Assembly: GCA_965222645.1 (NCBI GenBank)
Contig: OZ244968.1
Span: 3,534,001 to 3,598,000, forward strand
DNA length: 64,000 bases
From: JABDMH01 sp965222645
Lineage (GTDB): Bacteria; Bacteroidota; Bacteroidia; Chitinophagales; Saprospiraceae
Direction: 5' to 3'
Below, piece after piece: positions 27,121 through 34,498 of the stretch (within the stretch, counting starts at the first letter, position 1; the number at the start of each line of letters is the position of its first letter). Made by a program: the position numbers and the translations under genes. The notes below the pieces were generated by a model that saw nothing but the letters and a program-made list of their open reading frames with translations, searched no databases and was not told the DNA's origin.

Positions 27121-28470
27121 TTGATTTATCCTTCTGAATCGGAAACTCTGGAGTGGAAAACTTCATTCAGTGAATGGAAAGAAATCATCATTTCGTTGGC
27201 TTCTTTTGCAAATGCTCATGGAGGAATGGTAGTTGTAGGAATCGATAATCGCGGTGAGTATTCCAATTTCCAATTGGGAAAAGACAGCATTGAAGATTTT
27301 GTCAATAAACTAAAACAGAAAACTGACCCCATCCTTTATCCGTCGATTAATGTCAAGACTTTTGCTCTTGGAGAAATTGTGGAAATTCAGATTCCACCTT
27401 CAGATTATAAACCAGTATTTGCATTCGACAGGGCATATAAGAGGATTGGACGCACAAATCAAAAACTGTCCAATAAAGCAGTTCGGGAATTAATTAGACG
27501 ATATAATCAACCGGATTTCGATATCCAACCCGTACGAGAAAAATTCGAAGATATAATTTGGGATGAGGCACTCCTGAAAGATCTAGCCGGGCTTCGGTCT
27601 AAATCGACATCCTATTCTATCTGGGAAGTATTGAAATCACATCAATTGACGGAAGAAGAGAGAGTTGTCAATGCTGCTTACCTCTGTTTTACCAAGGAGA
27701 ATATATTATTTACAAATGCTGTTGTAAAAGCGGCTCGCTTTAAGGGAAATCAACCTGTAGATTTTATTGATATGCAGGATTTCACTAAAAGTATTGTCAG
27801 ATCAGTAGAGGAGGTCCTTGATTTTACAAAACGACATATTAACCAAAAGGTCATTATTGACGACAATATTGCACATAAAAAGGAGTGGGCGTATTCGATT
27901 TCCGCTTTGAGGGAAGCAATTGTAAATGCCGTTGTGCATCGCAACTACGAGGATAAGGGCAATGTACAGATTCGAATATTTGACAACAGACTTGAAGTCT
28001 GGAGTCCTGGTTTGCTTCCCAAGGAAATTGATTTAAAAAGTATTTCGAAGTCTCATCGGTCCATTCCGCGCAATACTTCCGTTGCGAAGATCTTCCATGG
28101 ATTCGGCCTCATTGAGGGTTGGGGTACAGGGTTTAGCCGCATGATCGAACACAATAGATCAAACGGCAACCCTCCGCCCGTTTTTGCAGAAATAGATGGT
28201 GCTTTTGTCATTACCTTTTACCCCATTGGGGGAGTAAATGGGGGAGTAAATGGGGGAGTAATTGGGGGAGTAATTGGGGGAGTAAATGGGGGAGTAAATG
28301 ACCTATATGAAGTGATTAGGGAGAACCCTGGGAAACGCACTGTAGAATTGTCCAAACTCATGAATACACCCCGGAAGACCATTGAGAAATGGATCAGAAA
28401 GCTGCGAGATCAAAATAAAATTCAATTCGTTGGAAGCCCGAAAACGGGAGGATATTTTACTACTGAATAG
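27121..28470 (+). CDS. AlbA_2/Schlafen-type putative DNA-binding ATPase
   Basis: A 449-residue protein with TTG start. It opens with an AlbA_2 (Schlafen-like) domain: SETLEWKTSFSEWKEIIISL, ASFANAHGGMVVVGID and KPVFAFDRAYKRIGRTN. A middle ATP-binding (HATPase_c_4-type) segment contains ALREAIVNAVVHRNYED and RLEVWSPGLLP, then HGFGLIEGWGTGFSRM. A glycine-rich linker of six GVNG-like units (residues 371-394) precedes a C-terminal winged helix (ELSKLMNTPRKTIEKWIRKL). Such proteins are accessory genes, thought to be regulators or defence-related. It interrupts the run of nucleotide-sugar genes and has a decayed relative at 35634. Confidence 0.85.
   Translation: MIYPSESETLEWKTSFSEWKEIIISLASFANAHGGMVVVGIDNRGEYSNFQLGKDSIEDFVNKLKQKTDPILYPSINVKTFALGEIVEIQIPPSDYKPVFAFDRAYKRIGRTNQKLSNKAVRELIRRYNQPDFDIQPVREKFEDIIWDEALLKDLAGLRSKSTSYSIWEVLKSHQLTEEERVVNAAYLCFTKENILFTNAVVKAARFKGNQPVDFIDMQDFTKSIVRSVEEVLDFTKRHINQKVIIDDNIAHKKEWAYSISALREAIVNAVVHRNYEDKGNVQIRIFDNRLEVWSPGLLPKEIDLKSISKSHRSIPRNTSVAKIFHGFGLIEGWGTGFSRMIEHNRSNGNPPPVFAEIDGAFVITFYPIGGVNGGVNGGVIGGVIGGVNGGVNDLYEVIRENPGKRTVELSKLMNTPRKTIEKWIRKLRDQNKIQFVGSPKTGGYFTTE
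28231..28302 (+). repeat. Six in-frame 12-base repeats (GGAGTAAATGGG type)
   Basis: Six contiguous 12-base units, four GGAGTAAATGGG-like and two GGAGTAATTGGG, encode GVNG or GVIG tetrads in the linker of the AlbA_2 protein. Each unit is exactly four codons, so gain or loss by slippage keeps the frame. Confidence 0.9.
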
Positions 28471-28479
28471 TAAATCTGC

Positions 28480-29451
28480 ATGAAGAACTTTGCGCTAATC
28501 GGGGCGGCCGGATATATCGCTCCCCGTCACATGGAAGCAATTAAAGCCACAGGCAATAATCTGGTTGCGGCATATGACAAAAGTGATTCTGTAGGTGTAA
28601 TCGACCGTTATTTTCCCAACTCTGATTTCTTTACAGAATTCGAGCGCTTCGACCGCCACATCGATAAATTAAGACGCAGAGGTACAAAAATTGATTTCTT
28701 TTCCATTTGTTCTCCAAATTACCTCCATGATGCTCATATTCGATTTGCACTCCGGTATGGTGCAGATGTGATCTGTGAGAAGCCACTGGTACTTAATCCC
28801 TGGTCGATAGACAGACTGAAGGCGATAGAAGAAGAGACCGGAGGCACAATCTACACGATACTGCAATTGAGGCTACACCAGAGCGTAATCCAACTCAAGA
28901 AAAAAGTAGAACAATCACCACCCGGTAAAATATTTGATATCGATTTGAGTTACCTGACCTCGAGGGGAAAATGGTACTATGCCAGCTGGAAAGGAGACGA
29001 AAGTAAATCCGGGGGCATTGCGGCAAATATCGGTGTGCATTTCTACGACATGCTTACATGGATCTTTGGCGAAGTGGAAGATAATATTGTACATATAAAG
29101 TCGCATGACCGGGCATCGGGATTCTTAAAGTTGAAAAAAGCCAATGTCCGGTGGTTTTTAAGCATCAATCACGACTGCCTTCCAGACAAAGTAAAAGAAA
29201 AAGGCCTGACTACATATAGGTCCCTCACTATAGAAAATGAAGAATTCGAATTCAGCGGAGGTTTTACCGAGCTTCATACCCGCAGTTATGAGGCCGTTTT
29301 AAGTGGAGGTGGATTTCTAATTGATGAAAACAGACCAGCGATAAAGATTGTATATGATATCCGAAAGTTGACACCACAAGGACTTGTCGGAAACTATCAC
29401 CCATTTGCAGAAATCCCGCTGGTAGGTCACCCCTTCGGCTGGGATCGTTAA
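28480..29451 (+). CDS. UDP-GlcNAcA 3-dehydrogenase, WlbA/WbpB type
   Basis: A 323-residue Gfo/Idh/MocA oxidoreductase. The N-terminus MKNFALIGAAGYIAPRHMEA is strikingly like that of Bordetella WlbA, and FFSICSPNYLHDAHIRFALR and VICEKPLVLNP carry the family EKP motif. WlbA oxidises C3 of UDP-N-acetylglucosaminuronic acid, the first step towards 2,3-diacetamido uronic acids. The substrate could come from the dehydrogenase at 18665. The next steps could use the aminotransferase at 49868, the acetyltransferase at 49395 and the 2-epimerase at 29559. It starts nine bases after the AlbA_2 gene. Confidence 0.9.
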   Translation: MKNFALIGAAGYIAPRHMEAIKATGNNLVAAYDKSDSVGVIDRYFPNSDFFTEFERFDRHIDKLRRRGTKIDFFSICSPNYLHDAHIRFALRYGADVICEKPLVLNPWSIDRLKAIEEETGGTIYTILQLRLHQSVIQLKKKVEQSPPGKIFDIDLSYLTSRGKWYYASWKGDESKSGGIAANIGVHFYDMLTWIFGEVEDNIVHIKSHDRASGFLKLKKANVRWFLSINHDCLPDKVKEKGLTTYRSLTIENEEFEFSGGFTELHTRSYEAVLSGGGFLIDENRPAIKIVYDIRKLTPQGLVGNYHPFAEIPLVGHPFGWDR

Positions 29452-29558
29452 GAAAATCTTTGAAAATAAACCGATAGGCTATTGGTTGACCCCCGTTAAA
29501 TTTTAACTAAATCAACCCTGATTTACCTCATTTGTAAACTGTCTAAAAAAAGAAATTT

Positions 29559-30695
29559 GTGAAAATTATTTCAGTCGTAGGAGCGCGACCAAACTTTATG
29601 AAGGTGGCTCCCTTACACAGGGTTTTTGAAGTCGATCCGCAAATCCAATCCATAATTGTGCATACCGGACAACACTATGACGAAAGAATGTCAAAAGTGT
29701 TTTTTGACCAATTGGGATTACCGGTACCGCATCACTATCTGGGAATTGGAGGAGGGACTCATGCGGAGCAGACAGCTAAAATCATGCTCGCATTTGAAAA
29801 AGTGTTAGACGATGAAAAACCGGATTTAGTGATCGTCGTGGGTGATGTGAATTCAACGGTTGCCTGCACATTAGTAGCGGTGAAAAAGCACATTAAAGTA
29901 GCACATGTCGAAGCCGGATTGAGGAGCGGAGACCGCAGTATGCCGGAGGAGATCAACCGCCTGGTGACGGATTCGATATGTGATCTCTTGTTTGTCAGCG
30001 AAGAGAGTGGGCTAAAGCATCTTGCTATGGAGGGTATTGCTGAAGAAAGAATTCGATTTGTTGGCAATGTGATGATAGATTCCTTAGTGTACTTTTTACC
30101 AAAAGCTGATGGTCTAGGTATTCGGGATATCCTGGCAAAAAATTGTATACCGGTCACCGGTCACCAGTCACCGGTCACCAACTTTATATTAATGACAATG
30201 CATAGGCCTTCCAATGTGGATAATGAGGTGGGCCTAAAAAAAATATTAACCATAATTAAAAAATTGTCCACAAATAATCCAGTTATTTTTGCAGTCCATC
30301 CCCGCACAAAAAAGAATCTGGAAAAATTTGGCCTGTGGAAAGATTTGGCAGCAATTAAAAATGTCTACCTGACAAATCCACTGGGATATCTGGAATTTAT
30401 TAAACTGATGAAAGACGCAAATCTGGTCGTTACGGATTCAGGGGGGATCCAGGAGGAAACCACTTTCCTGCAGGTGCCGTGTATCACTTTCAGAAGCACG
30501 ACAGAGAGACCCAGCACGGTAGATGTGGGGAGCAATACACTAATGAAAGAACTTGATGTAGCAAAAGTTCTGAATCTTGCCAGGGAGATTTTGGATAACG
30601 GACAAGTCAAATCAAAAATACCGGAATTGTGGGATGGGAAGGCAGCGGAAAGAATCCGGGATGAGTTAGTTGGGAGCACTGTTCTTTCTCGCTAG
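29559..30695 (+). CDS. Non-hydrolysing UDP-GlcNAc 2-epimerase (WecB/WbpI/WlbD type)
   Basis: A 378-residue enzyme of the GT-B-like 2-epimerase family with GTG start (KIISVVGARPNFMKVAPLHR). Family marks are HTGQHYDERMS, HVEAGLRSGDRSMPEEINR, MHRPSNVD, and VTDSGGIQEE in the C-terminal UDP-binding part. It could epimerise UDP-GlcNAc to UDP-ManNAc, or, next to the WlbA-type gene, the diacetamido uronic acid to the manno form (WbpI/WlbD). A short repeat-derived peptide, PVTGHQSPVT, is inserted at the domain linker before NFILMTMHRP. Confidence 0.92.
   Translation: MKIISVVGARPNFMKVAPLHRVFEVDPQIQSIIVHTGQHYDERMSKVFFDQLGLPVPHHYLGIGGGTHAEQTAKIMLAFEKVLDDEKPDLVIVVGDVNSTVACTLVAVKKHIKVAHVEAGLRSGDRSMPEEINRLVTDSICDLLFVSEESGLKHLAMEGIAEERIRFVGNVMIDSLVYFLPKADGLGIRDILAKNCIPVTGHQSPVTNFILMTMHRPSNVDNEVGLKKILTIIKKLSTNNPVIFAVHPRTKKNLEKFGLWKDLAAIKNVYLTNPLGYLEFIKLMKDANLVVTDSGGIQEETTFLQVPCITFRSTTERPSTVDVGSNTLMKELDVAKVLNLAREILDNGQVKSKIPELWDGKAAERIRDELVGSTVLSR
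30149..30180 (+). repeat. Short GGTCACC-type repeat inside the 2-epimerase gene
   Basis: ACCGGTCACCGGTCACC followed by AGTCACCGGTCACCA is built from four GGTCACC/AGTCACC heptamers. It lies in frame within the 2-epimerase gene, at the position of the interdomain linker, and encodes PVTGHQSPVT. Confidence 0.8.
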
Positions 30696-30734
30696 GATCT
30701 ATGGCTTTGGAATATGAAAAAGAATTAGATTTCT

Positions 30735-30935
30735 ATGGCAACGCTAAACATTCGAAAGAATACTTCAGGAGAGCGTGAATCCCGGAGGAGAGATCTGGAA
30801 TTCAAAAAGCTTTCGCCTACAGAAAAATGGAAAAGACTGATGAATCTTATCAGGGTTAGTCTGCGGCTTGCCGGGAGAAATCCACGCAAACCCAATAAAA
30901 TTACCTTATCCAAAAGTGGAATCCTACGACGATGA
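30735..30935 (+). CDS. Small basic protein, partner of the following nucleotidyltransferase
   Basis: A 66-residue, strongly basic protein (SGERESRRRDLEFKKL, EKWKRLMNLIRVSLRLAG). The pattern EKWxxLxxLIxxSLxLxG near the middle resembles a small protein that I recall as regularly preceding a nucleotidyltransferase-like gene in Bacteroidota. The gene overlaps the next one, by 20 bases if that gene starts at GTG 30916. Function unknown; a toxin-antitoxin-like arrangement is an inference from gene order. Confidence 0.6.
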   Translation: MATLNIRKNTSGERESRRRDLEFKKLSPTEKWKRLMNLIRVSLRLAGRNPRKPNKITLSKSGILRR

Positions 30936-31386
30936 TTTAATAAGGTTGTTGGGAGCATTTCAAAGTACGGGTGTAGAGTATTTAATTATTGGAGGGTTTA
31001 CTACAAATTTTCACGGATTTCTGAGAGCTACCGGAGATATTGATTTTTGGGTTAGAGATAGCCGGGAAAATCGAGAAAACTTAATCGCTGCTTTTCAGAC
31101 TTTGGGTTATGGCACTTTTGAAGAGTTGAGGAGGATTCCACTCATTCCGGGATTTTGTGATATCATGCTCGACAATGGCATTTATGCAGACCTTATGAAT
31201 AGGATCACGGGATTCGAAGTGAAAGATTTTTCGAAGTGCTACAGTAATGCAAGGATAGTTGATATTGAGGGGATTCAAGTGAAGTACTTGAGTTTCAATG
31301 ATCACCTTCTGTCGAAAAAGCAATCTAAGCGGCTCAAGGACAAACTTGACGTGGAACAACTCAGTGTAATACATCAAGAGGAATGA
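30868..31386 (+). CDS. Nucleotidyltransferase-like protein (AbiEii/DUF6036-like)
   Basis: 172 residues from 30868, or 156 if translation starts at GTG 30916 (VESYDDDLIRLLGAF), which better fits the family. The core is EYLIIGGFTTNFHGFLRATG followed by DIDF, a nucleotidyltransferase GG...DxD motif. FCDIMLDNGIYADLM could provide the third acidic residue. Such enzymes often form the toxin half of type IV-like or AbiE-like pairs, or act as RNA/protein nucleotidylating modules. The upstream 66-residue protein is the likely partner. Confidence 0.75.
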   Translation: MPGEIHANPIKLPYPKVESYDDDLIRLLGAFQSTGVEYLIIGGFTTNFHGFLRATGDIDFWVRDSRENRENLIAAFQTLGYGTFEELRRIPLIPGFCDIMLDNGIYADLMNRITGFEVKDFSKCYSNARIVDIEGIQVKYLSFNDHLLSKKQSKRLKDKLDVEQLSVIHQEE

Positions 31387-31448
31387 AGTCGGTGTGTCAA
31401 TTGTCGAACCGGAGTTTTTGGTCAGTATGGGTGGACAAAAATGATTGA

Positions 31449-31757
31449 GTGCGCATTAGTCCGGAAATCAGAGATTTTTTAAAGAGCAAGTCATTAGAAT
31501 TTATTCCCGGATCCAGAATTTATTTATTTGGATCCAGAGCCGATGACACGAAGAGAGGAGGTGATATAGATGTATTTATTGTGGCTGAGAGAAAATTGAC
31601 TTTTATGGAAAAACATCGATTTATTGCATCTTTTTGGCAGAAATTTGGCGAACAGAAGATTGATGTATTGTCTTATACGCATGATGACCAGGATCCTTTT
31701 TTTTCCCTCATCAAAAAAGAAGCCATCGAACTAAAGTTGGATGACAATGGACGATAG
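31449..31757 (+). CDS. MNT-type minimal nucleotidyltransferase (antitoxin-like)
   Basis: 102 residues, GTG start. The core is YLFGSRADDTKRGGDIDV: GS at 28-29 and the DxD aspartates at 39 and 41. In MNT/HEPN pairs the MNT protein AMPylates and neutralises the HEPN ribonuclease encoded next to it, as shown for MntA-HepT. The stop overlaps the HEPN gene by 17 bases. The N-terminus (VRIS) is shared with the related sequences at 35573 and 36320, which supports the chosen start. Confidence 0.88.
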   Translation: MRISPEIRDFLKSKSLEFIPGSRIYLFGSRADDTKRGGDIDVFIVAERKLTFMEKHRFIASFWQKFGEQKIDVLSYTHDDQDPFFSLIKKEAIELKLDDNGR

Positions 31758-32205
31758 ATTGCGAGTATTGGATGAGGGATTACGACAAATTGAAAAAGGC
31801 TTAGCCAGACTGGAGAGCTCCTATCAATCTTGTACTCAATTAAATCTGACAGAGGAGGTTAGTGATGACGAATTAAAAGAATTAGAATCACTATCTGCCA
31901 GATTTGCCCGCGTGGTCGACCTCTTCACACATAAAGTGCTCAAGACATTTTATATTGTGACCGGTGAAGAGCTTCTTACTTTTAATGACAGAATTAATTT
32001 TGCAGAAAAAATTGGTTTGATCGGTTCTGCCCGGGAATGGATTGTTATTCGTTCTGTGAGGAACCAGATCGTGCATGACTATGTCGAAGAAGATTTGGTT
32101 TTACACCATGAGCAGATTTTGGATCTGAGCAAGGTTGTCGATACTGATATGAAAACATTTGTTGACTATGTCCGTGAAAAAGTATTGACAGAAAATGATA
32201 GTTGA
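31741..32205 (+). CDS. HEPN-domain protein (HepT-like toxin)
   Basis: A 154-residue helical protein; ATG 31747 (MDDRLRVLD) is an alternative start. It carries the HEPN ribonuclease motif Rx4HxY as RNQIVHDY (Arg107, His112, Tyr114). The preceding helices (LSARFARVVDLFTHKVLKTF) fit the HepT fold. It is probably the toxin of the pair with the MNT gene just upstream, cleaving tRNA or another RNA when unmodified. All key residues are present, so this pair looks functional. Confidence 0.85.
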   Translation: MTMDDRLRVLDEGLRQIEKGLARLESSYQSCTQLNLTEEVSDDELKELESLSARFARVVDLFTHKVLKTFYIVTGEELLTFNDRINFAEKIGLIGSAREWIVIRSVRNQIVHDYVEEDLVLHHEQILDLSKVVDTDMKTFVDYVREKVLTENDS

Positions 32206-32278
32206 ATAGGCTAATCCAGAACGATTCTCAACCCGAAGGAGATAGGATTTCAACCAAGGACATTCAAACAAAGGCATT

Positions 32279-32629
32279 ATGGCACAGAATGTAGGTGAAA
32301 GGGGGAGAGATATTGGTGCTGAGCGACGTGCCGCATATTTTCAAGAAGCAAAGCGGTTAGTATTGCGGGTGATGAATGACCTGCCTCATGGAGTGTTTGT
32401 ATTCGGTGGCAGAGCTGTCGATCCGACAAAGCGTCATGGCGACCTGGACATCGGTATCCTTGGTGATGAGCCACTGGACCCGGGAGTAAAAATGGTTCTC
32501 CGGGAGGCACTGGAGGAGAGCATCGTGCCCTGGGAGATTGATATCATTGACTTTGCTTGTGTTGATCCATCATTTAAGGCAGAAGCAATGGCGAAAATAA
32601 TTGTGTGGAAAGAAAAGAACGCTACTTAA
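32279..32629 (+). CDS. MNT-type nucleotidyltransferase (second pair)
   Basis: 116 residues. The core VFVFGGRAVDPTKRHGDLDI has the DxD aspartates at 55 and 57. The usual GS of the motif is GG here (43-44). The rest (PWEIDIIDFACVDPSFKAEA) matches the nucleotidyltransferases paired with HI0074-type proteins. It overlaps the next gene by 25 bases. It differs clearly from the MNT protein at 31449, so the two adjacent pairs are not a recent duplication. Confidence 0.82.
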   Translation: MAQNVGERGRDIGAERRAAYFQEAKRLVLRVMNDLPHGVFVFGGRAVDPTKRHGDLDIGILGDEPLDPGVKMVLREALEESIVPWEIDIIDFACVDPSFKAEAMAKIIVWKEKNAT

Positions 32630-33033
32630 AGTTTTTCTCAGACCTGAGATCGTCAAACGTAGATCTGATTGAGTCGTTAAAACTCATGCCTGCAACTGAA
32701 GATCAATCACGAACAGCAGATCTGTTGCGCAACGGCATTATTCAAAAATACGAGATAACCGTGGAGCTGCTATGGAAGACCACACGAATATTCGTGTTTG
32801 AGAAGGACGGTATTGACTACCAGTCACCGCGCCGTGCTTTTAAAGGTCTCTACCTACATGGCTATGTTGACGAACAAACATATCAGACCCTCTACAGGAT
32901 GGTAGACATGAGGAATCAATTGAGCCATGTTTACTTGCAGCGTCTCCTGATGCAGGCATTAGAAGAAATTCCTAAGCACATTCTGGTAATTGAGAAGGTA
33001 GTAAAATTCTTTTCTAGTCAAGAAGAGGAATAG
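32605..33033 (+). CDS. HI0074-type nucleotidyltransferase substrate-binding (HEPN) protein
   Basis: A 142-residue helical protein of the HI0074 family, the known partner of minimal nucleotidyltransferases. Recognisable parts are IQKYEITVELLWKTTRIFV, SPRRAFKGLYLHGYVDEQ and the HEPN-type motif RNQLSHVY (Arg103, His108). The pair may be a toxin-antitoxin module; in this family the catalytic role of the HEPN-like motif is less certain than in HepT. Confidence 0.83.
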   Translation: MERKERYLKFFSDLRSSNVDLIESLKLMPATEDQSRTADLLRNGIIQKYEITVELLWKTTRIFVFEKDGIDYQSPRRAFKGLYLHGYVDEQTYQTLYRMVDMRNQLSHVYLQRLLMQALEEIPKHILVIEKVVKFFSSQEEE

Positions 33034-33054
33034 TGATTTCAGAAGAGTTCAACT

Positions 33055-33210
33055 AAGGTACACTGGTTACACCAAGATTTATTTTTAAGATTTGAGGCTC
33101 ATCGAATGGGACAAGTTGAATCTACAAAGCATCGAAGGCCATTAAAGTTGATGTATTTTGAAGGATGTATAAGAGCAATAAGATACTAGTCACAGGTGGT
33201 GCAGGGTTCA
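33055..33210 (+). pseudogene. Truncated GIY-YIG copy fused to an epimerase 5' fragment (copy 0)
   Basis: A 5'-truncated GIY-YIG remnant (33055 to about 33170) runs into the first codons of an epimerase gene (MYKSNKILVTGGAGF, from ATG 33164). It breaks off at 33210, where unit 1 of the array begins. It carries the one-base deletion in CACCAAGATTT, as does copy 4. It matches 34374-34529 over 156 bases with two differences, so the two form direct repeats around the three full units. Confidence 0.85.
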
Positions 33211-33235
33211 CCCTGTCAAATAAAAATAAATCTCA

Positions 33236-33535
33236 ATGAAGGATTTTTATTATGTATATGTCTTAGAGAGTTTGAAAGATGGGACAAGATACACTGGTTA
33301 CACCAAAGATTTATTTTTAAGATTTGAGGCTCATCGAATGGGACAAGTTAACTCTACAAAGCATCGAAGGCCATTAAAGTTGATATATTTTGAAGGATGT
33401 ATAGAGCAGAGAGATGCCCTGAAAAGGGAGAAATATCTTAAAACACACTACGGTAAGATGCTTTTAGGGAATCGCCTCAAATCATATTTGACTGGGCGGG
33501 TTGAAAAGAAAATTGCTGCTGAAGATGACAGGTAA
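33236..33535 (+). CDS. GIY-YIG nuclease-family protein, array unit 1 (intact)
   Basis: A 99-residue single-domain GIY-YIG protein of the UPF0213/YhbQ-like type. Visible motifs are FYYVYVLES (4-12) and YTGYTKDL (19-26), which correspond to the GIY and YIG strands. Arg29, His33 and Glu65 (KREKYLK) fit the catalytic positions. Family members are small nucleases or nuclease-like proteins, sometimes linked to DNA repair or mobile DNA. The last bases (GATGACAGGTAA) contain the ATG of an embedded epimerase fragment. The frame is undamaged, so a protein could be made. Confidence 0.85.
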   Translation: MKDFYYVYVLESLKDGTRYTGYTKDLFLRFEAHRMGQVNSTKHRRPLKLIYFEGCIEQRDALKREKYLKTHYGKMLLGNRLKSYLTGRVEKKIAAEDDR

Positions 33536-33598
33536 AACCAAAAAAATATTGGTGACAGGTGGTGCAGGGTTCACCCTGTCAAATAAAAATAAATCTCA

Positions 33599-33898
33599 AT
33601 GAAGGATTTTTATTATGTATATGTCTTAGAGAGTTTGAAAGATGGGACAAGATACACTGGTTACACCAAAGATTTATTTTTAAGATTTGAGGCTCATCGA
33701 ATGGGACAAGTTAACTCTACAAAGCATCGAAGGCCATTAAAGTTGATATATTTTGAAGGATGTATAGAGCAGAGAGATGCCCTGAAAAGGGAGAAATATC
33801 TTAAAACACATTACGGTAAGATGTTTTTAGGGAGCCGCCTCAAATCATATTTGACTGGGCGGGTTGAAAAGAAAATTGCTGCTGAAGATGACAGGTAA
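33599..33898 (+). CDS. GIY-YIG nuclease-family protein, array unit 2 (intact)
   Basis: A 99-residue near-duplicate of unit 1. The protein differs only at two residues near the C-terminus (KMFLGSRL instead of KMLLGNRL). All GIY-YIG motifs and candidate catalytic residues are kept (Arg29, His33, Glu65). Upstream and downstream sequence is the same as in unit 1, including the embedded epimerase start after the stop codon. The near-identity points to very recent amplification or gene conversion. Confidence 0.85.
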   Translation: MKDFYYVYVLESLKDGTRYTGYTKDLFLRFEAHRMGQVNSTKHRRPLKLIYFEGCIEQRDALKREKYLKTHYGKMFLGSRLKSYLTGRVEKKIAAEDDR

Positions 33899-33961
33899 AA
33901 CCAAAAAAATATTGGTGACAGGTGGTGCAGGGTTCACCCTGTCAAATAAAAATAAATCTCA

Positions 33962-34260
33962 ATGAAGGATTTTTATTATGTATAGTCTTAGAGAGTTTGA
34001 AAGATGGGACAAGATACACTGGTTACACCAAAGATTTATTTTTAAGATTTGAGGCTCATCGAATGGGACAAGTTAACTCTACAAAGCTTCGAAGGCCATT
34101 AAAGTTGATATATTTTGAAGGATGTATAGAGCAGAGAGATGCCCTGAAAAGGGAGAAATATCTTAAAACGCACTACGGTAAGATGTTTTTAGGGAATCGC
34201 CTCAAATCATATTTGACTGGGCGGGTTGAAAAGAAAATTGCTGCTGAAGATGACAGGTAA
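33962..34260 (+). pseudogene. GIY-YIG array unit 3, frameshifted
   Basis: The ATG at 33962 corresponds to those of units 1 and 2, but one T is missing in TATGTATAGTCTTAG (units 1 and 2 have TATGTATATGTCTTAG). This shifts the frame after about eight codons. The remainder, VLESLKDGTRYTGYTKDL to the end, is intact in the other frame. A fused frame from 33922 could still make a protein lacking the first beta strand. The damage is a single base, so decay is recent. Confidence 0.82.
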
Positions 34261-34323
34261 AACCAAAAAAATATTGGTGACAGGTGGTGCAGGGTTCACC
34301 CTGTCAAATAAAAATAAATCTCA

Positions 34324-34498
34324 ATGAAGGATTTTTATTATGTATATGTCCTAGAGAGTTTGAAAGATGGGAAAAGGTACACTGGTTACACCAAGATTTA
34401 TTTTTAAGATTTGAGGCTCATCGAATGGGACAAGTTGAATCTACAAAGCATCGAAGGCCATTAAAGTTGATATATTTTGAAGGATGTATAAAAGCAAT
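34324..34498 (+). pseudogene. GIY-YIG array unit 4, frameshifted and truncated
   Basis: The unit begins like the others (ATG 34324) but has a one-base deletion (CACCAAGATTT). It then breaks off at GGATGTATA, where the real epimerase gene starts (ATG 34484). The C-terminal third of the GIY-YIG gene is absent. It shares the deletion and the GTTGAATCT variant with copy 0, not with units 1 to 3. Confidence 0.82.

Noticed and set aside
29452..29558. Hairpin ACCGATA/TATTGGT as a terminator
   Set aside because: No run of T follows the stem, and the genes on both sides appear to belong to one transcription unit.
30701..30778. Short frame MALEYEKELDFYGNAKHSKEY and following residues
   Set aside because: It overlaps the better-supported 66-residue gene in another frame and is very short.
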